Origin: Gillisia limnaea DSM 15749
Lineage (GTDB): Bacteria > Bacteroidota > Bacteroidia > Flavobacteriales > Flavobacteriaceae
NCBI RefSeq assembly: GCF_000243235.1
Contig: NZ_JH594606.1
Coordinates: 2,856,255 to 2,920,254, forward strand
Direction of reading: 5' to 3'
Length of the DNA stretch: 64,000 bases
Shown here: positions 51,900 to 60,011 of the stretch, in pieces
Position numbering within the stretch: position 1 is the stretch's first letter
Layout: each line of letters starts with the position of its first letter
Translations under genes and position numbers: made by a program
Notes under the pieces: model-generated
Told to the model about the DNA's origin: nothing
Databases searched by the model: none
What the model saw: only the letters and a program-made list of their open reading frames with translations

Positions 51900-52808
51900 T
51901 CACTTAATTCCACTCACAAGATACATCATAGAACCACCACCGGCATGGTACTGTTCCCTTTGTAATGCCCCCATTACATGTGCGTCCCTTCGGGAATATT
52001 TTTCCTGATAATCAAAGTAAAATGGCATGTATTTTTCTCCTGCTGCGCTGAAGTAATCTATATCTTTTCGGTTTCCTAAAGTCCAGGAACTTCCTTTCAT
52101 CCATTGCTCTATAGTAGCCATTTGTTCCTTATTATCATAAGGAGGGTACATCGCTATCGCTTTGTCTGACAGCCGCACCTCGATATTTTTAAAGTCTTCC
52201 ATAGCAAACATTCCGGGTAAAAGGTCGCCAATAGAATTATCTCCCTGGCCTAAATTCCTCTTTCCCTTTTCAATAATAAGCCGGTATTTTATATGGTCCA
52301 GCGTCTCCTCTATAGGATCATTTTTGGTGAGTGAAGTTTTGGTAAGGCTTTGAACTATATTATTGGGTTCCACACAAAGCAGTGTTCCTCCCGGTTTCAG
52401 AACCCGTTTCATTTCTTCAAGAGCTTTCTGAGGATCGGGTACGTGTATTAATAGCGTTTGGCAAGTCACAAATTCGAAGCTGTTATCCTCAAAAGGGAGA
52501 GCCTGCGCATCTGCTTTTTTTAAGCTGAAAGGCATTCCCAGATCCCTGAAATAATTTTCGAGTTCCGGATTTTTAGAATACCATTGCCGGTCGCTATCTA
52601 CCGCGGTGATTTTTGAATTTTTAGATAGATATGGAGCAAGAATGCGGGTCCAGTGTCCCTGGCCGCAGCCTACATCCAGCATAGATGTATAATTTTGAAT
52701 CTCCAGCCGCTTAGCCGTGAGATCCAGGAAGGCTTTATTCCACCAGAAATCACGGTAATCGCCGAAATAATTATTAGAATGCCCCTTATTTGTTTCCTGA
52801 TCGTCCAA
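51900..52808 (-). CDS. class I SAM-dependent methyltransferase
   Basis: 'SMLDVGCGQGHWTRIL' (motif I, SAM binding), 'ITAVDSDRQW' and 'FVTCQTLLIHVPDPQKALEEMKRVLKPGGTLLCVEPNN' define a Methyltransf_11/25-type fold. The substrate is unknown. No ATG gives a normal N-terminus. A TTG at 52808 starts 'DDQETNKGHSNNYFGDYRDFWW', 303 codons, overlapping the end of rhlE by 23 bp. The ATG at 52949 would overlap rhlE by 164 bp and read its low-complexity tail. Confidence 0.82.
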   Translation of the reverse strand: MDDQETNKGHSNNYFGDYRDFWWNKAFLDLTAKRLEIQNYTSMLDVGCGQGHWTRILAPYLSKNSKITAVDSDRQWYSKNPELENYFRDLGMPFSLKKADAQALPFEDNSFEFVTCQTLLIHVPDPQKALEEMKRVLKPGGTLLCVEPNNIVQSLTKTSLTKNDPIEETLDHIKYRLIIEKGKRNLGQGDNSIGDLLPGMFAMEDFKNIEVRLSDKAIAMYPPYDNKEQMATIEQWMKGSSWTLGNRKDIDYFSAAGEKYMPFYFDYQEKYSRRDAHVMGALQREQYHAGGGSMMYLVSGIK

Positions 52809-54060
52809 AATTACTACGGTTTGATGTTTTTCCGGTATTGGACCTGGAAGTGTTGGATTTTTTAGATGGGTTTCTGGCTGGTCTTCTTTGCTGAGGTTTT
52901 TTCTCCGGAATTTCGAAATATTCCATTGGATATTCGTGACCTTCAACAACAGGTATTTTTTGATCCATCAGTTTCTGAATGTCCCTAATATATGATTTTT
53001 CCTCAAAATCACTAAAGGAGATGGCTTTTCCGCTGGCTCCTGCACGACCTGTGCGGCCAATTCGGTGAATATAGGTTTCAGCAATATTAGGAACCTCAAA
53101 ATTGATCACCAATGCAAGATCATCGATATCTATCCCGCGGGCTGCAATATCAGTTGCAACCAGGACCCTTGTAGTTTTATCCTTAAAATTCTTAAGTGCT
53201 TTTTGTCGGGCATTCTGGGTTTTGTTTCCGTGAATAGCTTCCGATTTTATTCCTGCACTAATCAGGTCTTTTACCACTTTATTTGCTCCATGTTTGGTCC
53301 GTGTAAAAACCAAAACCCTGTCTGCATCAGAATCTTTCAGCAAGTCGATCAATAATTTCTTTTTATTGGTCTTGTCTATAAGATATAATTCCTGCTGTAT
53401 CAATTCTGCTGTAGATGCCACCGGAGTTACTTCCACTTTTAAAGGATTGGTAAGTATACTATTGGCCAAATCCATAATCGCATCGGGCATGGTTGCCGAG
53501 AAAAATAAGGTTTGTCGTTTTACCGGGATCTTTTTGATCACTTTTTTAACATCGTGAACAAATCCCATATCCAACATTCTGTCAGCTTCATCTAAAGTAA
53601 AAATTTCCAGTTGAGACAAGGAGATATACCCTTGATCCATAAGATCCAAAAGTCTTCCCGGAGTTGCCACCAAAATATCCACCCCGTTTCTCAGGGCCTG
53701 AACCTGTGAGTTTTGCGGAACTCCCCCAAAGATGACCAAATGTTTCAATTGGCTGAAATGGCCGTAATCTGAAAGGCTTTCACCAATTTGTATTGCGAGT
53801 TCCCGGGTAGGAGTGAGGATCAAGCTCTTAATGCTTACCTTTCTTCCGTTTCCGTTTAAATTACTTTTGTTCAATAATTGAATGGTAGGAATGGAAAAAG
53901 CTGCTGTTTTCCCTGTTCCTGTTTGTGCACAACCTAAAATATCCCGGCCGCTTAATATAGCGGGTATAGAACGTTGTTGTATAGGCGTAGGGCTTGTATA
54001 TCCTACTTTTTGAACCGCTTTTTGCAATGGTTCGGATAAGTCTAAATCGTTAAATGTCAT
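52786..54060 (-). CDS. rhlE: DEAD-box RNA helicase (RhlE type)
   Basis: A 424-aa helicase. Q motif 'YTSPTPIQQRSIPAIL', Walker A 'CAQTGTGKTAAF', 'PTRELAIQIG', DEAD box in 'FTLDEADRMLDMGFVHDV', 'FSATMP' and 'YIHRIGRTGRAG' are all in order. A basic Ser/Arg/Asn-rich tail (KKPQQRRPARNPSKKS...) likely aids RNA binding. It remodels RNA or ribosome precursors. The long leader upstream (54061-54398) is on its 5' side. Confidence 0.95.
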   Translation of the reverse strand: MTFNDLDLSEPLQKAVQKVGYTSPTPIQQRSIPAILSGRDILGCAQTGTGKTAAFSIPTIQLLNKSNLNGNGRKVSIKSLILTPTRELAIQIGESLSDYGHFSQLKHLVIFGGVPQNSQVQALRNGVDILVATPGRLLDLMDQGYISLSQLEIFTLDEADRMLDMGFVHDVKKVIKKIPVKRQTLFFSATMPDAIMDLANSILTNPLKVEVTPVASTAELIQQELYLIDKTNKKKLLIDLLKDSDADRVLVFTRTKHGANKVVKDLISAGIKSEAIHGNKTQNARQKALKNFKDKTTRVLVATDIAARGIDIDDLALVINFEVPNIAETYIHRIGRTGRAGASGKAISFSDFEEKSYIRDIQKLMDQKIPVVEGHEYPMEYFEIPEKKPQQRRPARNPSKKSNTSRSNTGKTSNRSNFGRSGNK

Positions 54061-54398
54061 GTATTAAATGTAAACGCTGCGCCGTTTTGAATATTTCACG
54101 GGCAGACTATGTGTAAAATTGTTGCCTTGTTGGAGAAGATGGCAACCGGCCGCGAAGATAGTACTTTATTTTTTAATCCCACCAGTGGGTTTATTTTATG
54201 GATTCCTTTCTGTTTCGTTTGGGCAGAATTTCATTTATTTTCTCGAGTGTTTTCCTTTAACATGATTCGTGAGCACGAAGGAGAAAATTGATTTATCGTT
54301 TTTAAAAAACAAACTTAAGTTAAAATTTAACCAATTGTAATTTGTTTAGTATTTGTGCGACTAGTAGATAACTATCTTTGATAAAAATTAAAATTACG
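54061..54398. other. 338-bp divergent intergenic region
   Basis: It contains GTTGCC...GGCAAC dyad arms (54121-54145) and the CCACCAGTGGGTTTA repeat (54179-54193). It also contains the promoter of the small membrane protein (54352-54380). A 60-codon frame at 54109 has no gene-like features. Confidence 0.45.
54352..54380 (+). promoter_or_regulatory. full Bacteroidota promoter of the small membrane protein gene
   Basis: TTTG (54352-54355), 17-bp spacer, TATCTTTG (54373-54380), 18 bp before the ATG. It is an exact match to both consensus boxes. Confidence 0.7.
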
Positions 54399-54596
54399 AT
54401 GAAAAAATATATGTTCATTTTCTTAATAATGACTGTGGTAACGGGATTGCTGGGCTTCGCAGGATTGACTTTTTACGGAATTTCGGCAGTAAGAGTACTG
54501 TTCCTGATATTTGCAGATTTGCTTATAGTGTCATTGATCTCTAAATTCTTTTTTCCTGGTCTGGACGATTTGAAATTAATAAAAGTTAAAAAATAG
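54399..54596 (+). CDS. small membrane protein, 65 aa
   Basis: From ATG 54399 (the in-frame start at 54378 overlaps the promoter) the product has two helices. These are 'MFIFLIMTVVTGLLGFAGLTFYGISA' and 'VLFLIFADLLIVSLISKFFF', followed by a short basic tail. The layout recalls DUF1328 proteins, whose members are stress-induced small membrane proteins; similarity is only approximate. A strong promoter drives it alone. Confidence 0.7.
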   Translation: MKKYMFIFLIMTVVTGLLGFAGLTFYGISAVRVLFLIFADLLIVSLISKFFFPGLDDLKLIKVKK

Positions 54597-54699
54597 CCCT
54601 AACATTTATATTTATTGAAACGAAAAAGACTTCTATTTATAGGAGTTTTTTTTATTTAAGGCTAATATTCTAACTTTATCTGGTTAAAAACATTTAAAA

Positions 54700-56103
54700 A
54701 TGCTGAGATATATTTCTTTTTTTCTTCTTCTTTTCACCGTGAATGGTACTGCCCAGGAACTCACTTTGAAAAAAGGAATAGTTATGGACAGCCTAAAAGT
54801 GAACGATAGTATCTCTGAAACTTTTTCACTTTTTCTTCCAAAATCCTATTCTAATGAGACTACCTGGCCTGTTGTATTTGTTTTTGAGCCGCAGGGAAGA
54901 GGGAGGTCTGCAGCACAACTTTTTAGCCAGGGAGCCGAAGAGCAGGGATATATAATAATAGCATCTAATAATATTGTAGCTCAGGATTCCCTTCTCAATA
55001 ATCTACAAGTAGCTTACAGAGTGATGGACACCGCTTTCAATTTTTTTCCTTTAGATCAAAATAGAATTTATACAGCAGGTTTTGCTGAAGGAGCTGAAGT
55101 TGCAAGCGCGATCCCGGTTGTTGTCTCAAATGTACGTGGTGTTATAGCCGCAGGGGGTTCCTGGTTGAATCCCAAGCTTTTAAAAAAAGGAAACCGGTTT
55201 TCCTTTATAGGGATTTCCGGATATAATGATTACCGTATTTATAACTTAAAAGAAGCAGTTAGGTTATATGGAAGAAATGAGCATCCTGCTTCTTTATACA
55301 CTTTTGACGGATTTCACGAATGGCCGGGATCTCAATTGTTATCCAGGGCTTTGGGGAGTTTCACACTTCAGGCAATGCAGAAGGGGTTAAAGCCAGGGAA
55401 TCCTGAATTAGTGGAATTATTATACCAGTCGGAACTTGAAGAGGCCGAACGCTTACGCCGAACTATGCATTTTTATAAGTCCTATGAGCTGCTGGAGTCT
55501 ATGGAAGAAAAATATGCAATTTATAATAAAAAAGACGAGTTAAGAAGTTTGCAAAAAGACCTTCGCAGGAATAGCCTTTACCGCCAGCAAAAAAGGGAAT
55601 ATAATAATGCCTTGGTTTTGGAGAATATGAAAAAAGAAGAATATTCCTATTATTTTGAAGAGGATGTAGCCTTGGCAAATTTTGAAAATATTCCATGGTG
55701 GAGTCAACAACTAACCGAATTAAAAAAATACCAGGAGGGGAAAAATATTGCTGAAGCTGAAATGGCTTACCGCCTGCAGGGTTTCCTTGCGGCCTTTGCC
55801 AATAGCTATTATACTGCTTTATCACAATCTGGTGCTTCTGCAGATCCATTGGTCTTTACCGCTGTTTTACAGACCATTTTTGATAAAAAAAATCCCGCAG
55901 GATATAAAAATATCATTTCATTAAGTGCTAAGGATGGAGATTATGAAATGGCAATGCTATATCTGGAAGACTTATTGAAAACCGGGTACAAGGATATGGA
56001 GGCATTGTATGATATTCCCGGGACTTTAGATCTTAAGTTAAGTCCCGAGTATAATTCTATGATTAAAAAATATCTTGGAAAATCTAAATTCTATGATCTT
56101 TAA
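54700..56103 (+). CDS. secreted alpha/beta-hydrolase-like protein lacking the nucleophile serine
   Basis: A protein of 467 aa with a signal peptide (to NGTAQ). Residues 25-235 show an alpha/beta-hydrolase fold of the esterase-PHB/dienelactone type: 'FSLFLPKSYSNETTWPVVFVFEPQGRG', 'DQNRIYTAGFAEGAEVASAIP' and 'HPASLYTFDGFHEWPG'. The nucleophile elbow GxSxG reads G127-F-A-E-G131, with Ala129 instead of Ser. The His region (FHEWP) is kept. Residues 245-460 are helical, possibly TPR-like. I infer a non-catalytic binding protein, or an enzyme using another nucleophile. Confidence 0.75.
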   Translation: MLRYISFFLLLFTVNGTAQELTLKKGIVMDSLKVNDSISETFSLFLPKSYSNETTWPVVFVFEPQGRGRSAAQLFSQGAEEQGYIIIASNNIVAQDSLLNNLQVAYRVMDTAFNFFPLDQNRIYTAGFAEGAEVASAIPVVVSNVRGVIAAGGSWLNPKLLKKGNRFSFIGISGYNDYRIYNLKEAVRLYGRNEHPASLYTFDGFHEWPGSQLLSRALGSFTLQAMQKGLKPGNPELVELLYQSELEEAERLRRTMHFYKSYELLESMEEKYAIYNKKDELRSLQKDLRRNSLYRQQKREYNNALVLENMKKEEYSYYFEEDVALANFENIPWWSQQLTELKKYQEGKNIAEAEMAYRLQGFLAAFANSYYTALSQSGASADPLVFTAVLQTIFDKKNPAGYKNIISLSAKDGDYEMAMLYLEDLLKTGYKDMEALYDIPGTLDLKLSPEYNSMIKKYLGKSKFYDL

Positions 56104-56315
56104 GAGTGGTAACCCAGAGCCTTTTCTCTCTGAGAATGAAAATTCGCATTCTCATTGAGGGTTTAATTTCCCGTCCCGATAGCTACCTCGGGCAGGCCCG
56201 CCCGAATGAGACGGCCGGGATTTCATCTGAATTAAGGTTTTTTCCTTTGACCTATCTAATTAACTTGCACCTGGGTAATTGATTTCCCCACGATTTGTAT
56301 TTTTAAAAATGGAAA
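56104..56315. repeat. palindromic intergenic repeat (copy 3)
   Basis: It contains TTCTCATTGAGGGTTTAA, CCCGTCCCGATAGC..., GGGCAGGCCCGCCC and GATTTCATCTGAATT. It shares blocks with the repeats at 6240-6317 and 9164-9227. It lies between convergent genes and may double as a terminator. Confidence 0.5.
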
Positions 56316-57410
56316 TTAAAAGGCATAAACTGCGGCCAAAATAAAGGAGGAAAGCTTATTGGTAGGTACCAGATCAGTGTTTACAAAAACATCTTCAGAA
56401 ACGCGGTCAAGTCTTAGTTCTGGTTTTATGGTAAGACTGCCAACAGTGTAGTTTCCTGTAAGGGTAAAATCATAGGTTCTTACCCCTGCACCGTAAACCG
56501 GACCTCCATCTTCCATTTCTTCAAAATATTCAGCCCTAAGTCCAAGAGCAAAATTTTCAGTGGTTTTAAACTGCGGATAAAAGGCGGCGCCGTAAAAACC
56601 TTCCCCATTGGAAGAATAGGTCGTATTCAGGCCAAGGTAAAATACCGGGGTTATATCCCATCCTGTAGTAAGGTCTATTTGAAATGTAGCAGATGTATTG
56701 GGAGCCTGTTCCCCATAAAGTATATTTAAATATGCGTTTCCTGAATCATTTGAATATCCCAGCTGTCCCCCAAAAGAGTACAGCCCAAAGGGATCAAATT
56801 CTGTCCAGTCTGTGGGGTTCATAATTGCCAGCATCCCGCTCCACTTGTCAGAAAAAGAATATTCGGCTTTCAAACCTGTATGTGAGAAAGGACCGTAAGA
56901 GAACATATAGGAAGTGGAATAGTTGAAATTTCCAACAGGGGAGATAACTTCGTATCCTAGAAAAGTATTAAAGTTTCCCAGCGTCAAGGTTAGCTTTTCA
57001 CTTACATTATAATATACATAAAGTTGGTTAACCAGGTTTGTGGAAGGGCCTGAAAGAAAAACGGCGTCTTCACCCCGTGGGCCTATGACCAAATCGGCTA
57101 CAAAACCAACTTTTTCACCTTCATAACCGAAAATTAAATTTGCCATTCCTAAGGCAAATCCGGGATCGTTCGCAAAAGAGGTAGCAGGAGCCTGTGGTGA
57201 ACCTATTATATCTCCATTCTCATTATATTCAAATTTATTGAGTCCGTTAAAATTTGTCCTAAAATAGGTGTCCACGGAACCCTGTATGCTTAGTTTGGAA
57301 ATAAATCCTTCTATTCCTTCAGATTCCTGTGCCATTAGTGGATTAATTGAAAATCCGAGGCACAGAATAATTAAAATTTTTCGGATATTTGTAATTGTGA
57401 TTTTAATCAT
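56316..57410 (-). CDS. outer membrane porin-like beta-barrel linked to PII-Amt
   Basis: A 364-aa protein, signal to LMAQ, then repeated amphipathic beta-strands ('LSIQGSVDTYFRTNFNGLN', 'LTLTLGNFNTFLGYEVISPVGNFNYS', 'FALGLRAEYFEE', 'SSFILAAVYAF' as the last strand). This matches the flavobacterial porin group (BBP2-like). It is the third gene of the glnK-amt operon, 119 bp after amt, so it may admit nitrogen compounds across the outer membrane. Specificity is not shown by sequence. Confidence 0.8.
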   Translation of the reverse strand: MIKITITNIRKILIILCLGFSINPLMAQESEGIEGFISKLSIQGSVDTYFRTNFNGLNKFEYNENGDIIGSPQAPATSFANDPGFALGMANLIFGYEGEKVGFVADLVIGPRGEDAVFLSGPSTNLVNQLYVYYNVSEKLTLTLGNFNTFLGYEVISPVGNFNYSTSYMFSYGPFSHTGLKAEYSFSDKWSGMLAIMNPTDWTEFDPFGLYSFGGQLGYSNDSGNAYLNILYGEQAPNTSATFQIDLTTGWDITPVFYLGLNTTYSSNGEGFYGAAFYPQFKTTENFALGLRAEYFEEMEDGGPVYGAGVRTYDFTLTGNYTVGSLTIKPELRLDRVSEDVFVNTDLVPTNKLSSFILAAVYAF

Positions 57411-57477
57411 GATAAATGCTGTGTTTAATTAATTGAAAAGAGTTGAACTGGTCTTTGATTGATGAGAATTACTTTAT

Positions 57478-57506
57478 AGGAGCGCTCCGCCAAGCGCTCC
57501 TTTTTT
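57478..57506. terminator. hairpin between amt and porin genes
   Basis: AGGAGCGCT-CCGCCA-AGCGCTCCT is a perfect 9-bp stem followed by Ts on the + strand and preceded by As for the minus-strand operon. It could attenuate amt-to-porin read-through or stabilise the amt mRNA 3' end. Confidence 0.6.
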
Positions 57507-57529
57507 ATTCTTTCACATGGTTCCGTATA

Positions 57530-58771
57530 TTATTTTTCCTGGGTTACACCAAATTCTGCATAGGCGTCCATTCCATGTTCGTGAATATCCAGACCTTCGG
57601 TTTCGCTAAGGCCATCCATTCTCAATCCCATAGTTGCCTTGATTGTATAAAAAATTATAAGGGCAGAAATACAGCAGAAAGCACCAATTACTCCAACGCC
57701 CGCCAGCTGCTTGAAAAATTGATCCCATCCTGCCAGGTTACCAAAAATACCTACTGCCAGGGTTCCCCAGATTCCGCAAATAAGGTGTACCGGAACCGCG
57801 CCCACGGGATCATCCAGTTTTAACTTATCTATGAGCGCAACTCCCAGAACGATTATTACCCCGGATATTAAACCAATCAATACCGCATCTGTTGGTGACA
57901 TTTGATCGGCTCCTGCGGTGATTCCCACCAATCCTCCTAAAATTCCATTTAAGAACATGGTGAGGTCATAATTTTTATATCGGAAAGTCGAGAACAAAAA
58001 TGCCGAAATTCCACCAGCTGCTGCTGCAAGGCAAGTTGTAACCAGGGTGATAGAGGTTAAGGATGGATCGGCAGAGAGCACAGAACCACCATTAAATCCA
58101 AACCAACCAAGCCATAGAATAAATACTCCGGCAGTTGCCAGAGGAATATTGTGACCGGGAATTGCCTGAGAAATCCCATTTTTGTCAAATTTGCCAATAC
58201 GGGCTCCCAACAAATAAATTCCTATAAGGGCTGCCCATCCTCCAACAGAGTGAACAAGAGTTGAGCCTGCAAAATCATAAAATCCCAATTCATCTAAAAA
58301 GCCACCTCCCCATTTCCAGGATCCGGCTATAGGATAAACAATTGCAAGATATAGCATCGCAAAAATCATGAAACTGCTAAGTTTAATTCTTTCTGCCACT
58401 GCTCCGGAAACTATAGTAGCGGCAGTTGCTGCAAACATTCCCTGGAAAAGAAAATCGGTATAAAAGGTATAGCCTTCATTATAGGTGAGATCTAAAACTC
58501 CGTCTACCATAGGAGCCTGTAAACCAAAAAGGCCTAAAAAATAATCAGGGATAATCCCATAAATAAATGATCCGGGATACATTAGGTTAAAACCTATCAA
58601 ACTGTAGATCAAAAGACCAATACAGATTATAAATACATTTTTGAAAAGGATGTTTATCGCATTTTTTTGACGTGTGAGGCCAACTTCCAAAAGAGAAAAT
58701 CCAAGATGCATAAAGAATACCAATGCGGTACATACCATCATCCATACATTGTTAATTGTAAGTATTTCCAT
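57530..58771 (-). CDS. amt: ammonium transporter
   Basis: A 413-aa Amt/MEP/Rh channel with about 11 helices. Visible motifs are 'FMHLGFSLLEVGLTRQKNA', 'DFAGSTLVHSVGGWAALIGIYLLGARIGKF' (the signature D-F-A-G-x-x-V-H-x-x-G) and 'ILWLGWFGFNGGS'. 'HLICGIWGTLAVGIFG' holds one of the twin pore histidines. It follows the PII gene by 29 bp, so PII gates it under nitrogen sufficiency. Confidence 0.96.
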   Translation of the reverse strand: MEILTINNVWMMVCTALVFFMHLGFSLLEVGLTRQKNAINILFKNVFIICIGLLIYSLIGFNLMYPGSFIYGIIPDYFLGLFGLQAPMVDGVLDLTYNEGYTFYTDFLFQGMFAATAATIVSGAVAERIKLSSFMIFAMLYLAIVYPIAGSWKWGGGFLDELGFYDFAGSTLVHSVGGWAALIGIYLLGARIGKFDKNGISQAIPGHNIPLATAGVFILWLGWFGFNGGSVLSADPSLTSITLVTTCLAAAAGGISAFLFSTFRYKNYDLTMFLNGILGGLVGITAGADQMSPTDAVLIGLISGVIIVLGVALIDKLKLDDPVGAVPVHLICGIWGTLAVGIFGNLAGWDQFFKQLAGVGVIGAFCCISALIIFYTIKATMGLRMDGLSETEGLDIHEHGMDAYAEFGVTQEK

Positions 58772-58800
58772 TTTAATTAGTTTTAGTTGAGTTTGTAATC

Positions 58801-59139
58801 TTAGTTTAAGGAGTCTGTTCCACCTTCCTGGGTTCGTATCCTGTAGGCTTCTTCTATGGTTGATATAAATATTTTACCATCTCCCACCGCGCCGGTGTAC
58901 GCGGTTTTAAAAATTACCTGCAGTGTTTTATCCAGAAAATCGTCAGATACAACTATGGAAATTAACCTTCGTTGTATATCGGTCGTGCTGTAAGAAACTC
59001 CACGATATACGTGGCCCTGTTTCTCATTACCAACTCCGGTAACATCCCAGTAACTGAAAAAATTGACACCAATGTCATGGAGTCCTTTTTTTACTTCCTC
59101 AAATTTTGACTTTCTTATAATAGCCTCAATTTTTTTCAT
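58801..59139 (-). CDS. glnK: nitrogen regulatory protein PII
   Basis: A 112-aa PII trimer subunit: 'MKKIEAIIRKSKFEEVKKGLHDIGV', T-loop 'VYRGVSYSTTDIQRRLIS' with the Tyr corresponding to the modified Tyr51, and 'AYTGAVGDGKIFISTIEEAYRIRT' (B and C loops). It senses ATP/ADP and 2-oxoglutarate and regulates the adjacent Amt. The T-loop sequence is divergent from E. coli beyond the tyrosine, as common in Bacteroidota. Confidence 0.95.
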   Translation of the reverse strand: MKKIEAIIRKSKFEEVKKGLHDIGVNFFSYWDVTGVGNEKQGHVYRGVSYSTTDIQRRLISIVVSDDFLDKTLQVIFKTAYTGAVGDGKIFISTIEEAYRIRTQEGGTDSLN

Positions 59140-59515
59140 AATATTTTTAGTTTTTGGATTTTAGTAAATATAACTAAATTTCATTTCTGGGGTATAAAAA
59201 TAGGGGGTAAGTGGTTAAATATGTCAATATTTAAATATTAACCCATCAAAAATTAAGGGTTGATTATTGAAAACGATGTAATTTTGATATAATTTAAAAA
59301 ATCGATCTGTTTTTTGATCCCAAAAAATTTAAATGAGAGATATTTCACCTAATTTTTCTTAAAATAGGCTGTAAAAAAGCTTAGAAAGCAGATTGAAGAG
59401 GTGTTTGAGAAAAAAAATGGCTTGATTTTCAGGTTGAAAAAGCATAAATATTCATTCGGAAAAATATGAAAGGAAGAATTATAAATTATTCATTCTTTCT
59501 GGGTAGGATAAAAAC
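59140..59515 (-). promoter_or_regulatory. 376-bp upstream region of the PII-Amt operon
   Basis: ACCC-ATCAAAAATTAA-GGGT (59241-59260), extended by TTA/TGA on the outside, is a palindrome about 100 bp upstream of the PII start and similar to that before glnN. TATTTTTA (59202-59195, minus) resembles a -7 element. The part next to crcB (59270-59515) is AT-rich and shows no gene. Confidence 0.4.
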
Positions 59516-59899
59516 TTAAACCAATTTGGAGAAATACAGTCCGGCGAAAATAGCCGAAAACCCCAGGATAAGAGTCCCTAAGGTATAAACCGCAAAATGA
59601 AGGTAATCGCCGGATTTAAGCAGTTCCTGATTTTCAAAGGCAAAAGCAGAAAAAGTAGTGAAGCCTCCGCAAAAACCAGTTGCAAGAAAAAGTAAAGCAT
59701 TGCTGGAAAACGAATCATATTTAAGGGCAAGACCAAGGACAAGACCCAGTAGCAAACTTCCCACAATGTTTACGGTAAATGTTCCAAGCGGAATTGCAAA
59801 AGAATTGGAATAGGAGGCAATATTCAAATATTTTGAAATCAGGTAGCGTAAAGTGCTTCCCAGTCCGCCTCCCAAAAAAACCATCAACAATACTTTCAT
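59516..59899 (-). CDS. crcB: fluoride efflux channel CrcB
   Basis: A protein of 127 aa from ATG 59899 (MKVLLMVFLGGGLGSTLRYL); the longer frame to 59959 adds a polar leader. Four helices, 'TFTVNIVGSLLLGLVLG' with the pore Asn, and 'FLATGFCGGFTTFSAFAFE' with the FTTFS motif are diagnostic of Fluc channels. No fluoride-riboswitch consensus is seen upstream. Confidence 0.94.
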   Translation of the reverse strand: MKVLLMVFLGGGLGSTLRYLISKYLNIASYSNSFAIPLGTFTVNIVGSLLLGLVLGLALKYDSFSSNALLFLATGFCGGFTTFSAFAFENQELLKSGDYLHFAVYTLGTLILGFSAIFAGLYFSKLV

Positions 59900-59950
59900 T
59901 TGTAGATATTTATTGTTTTCTATGGTCTCCCGATAGATTCTATTGGGAGT

Positions 59951-60005
59951 AACATCCAAAAATCATTTCCCATGAGTGAAAAAATTTTTCTTTTGGATGT
60001 TTCAT
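59951..60005. repeat. palindromic element with TGGATGTTTCAT
   Basis: AACATCCAAAA (59951-59961) and TTTTGGATGTT (59991-60001) form a perfect 11-bp inverted repeat enclosing 'CATGAGTGAAAAAATTTTTC'. TGGATGTTTCAT recurs twice near 36200 and 36350. It sits just after the SRPBCC gene stop and may serve as its terminator. Confidence 0.5.
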
Positions 60006-60011
60006 AGAAAT

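Noticed and set aside
54109-54291. 60-codon + strand frame upstream of the small membrane protein
   Set aside because: It crosses a dispersed repeat, has no promoter of its own and mixed composition; the region is better seen as the leader of rhlE.
59900-60010. possible fluoride riboswitch before crcB
   Set aside because: The conserved crcB-motif pseudoknot segments could not be found; the region is a palindromic repeat.
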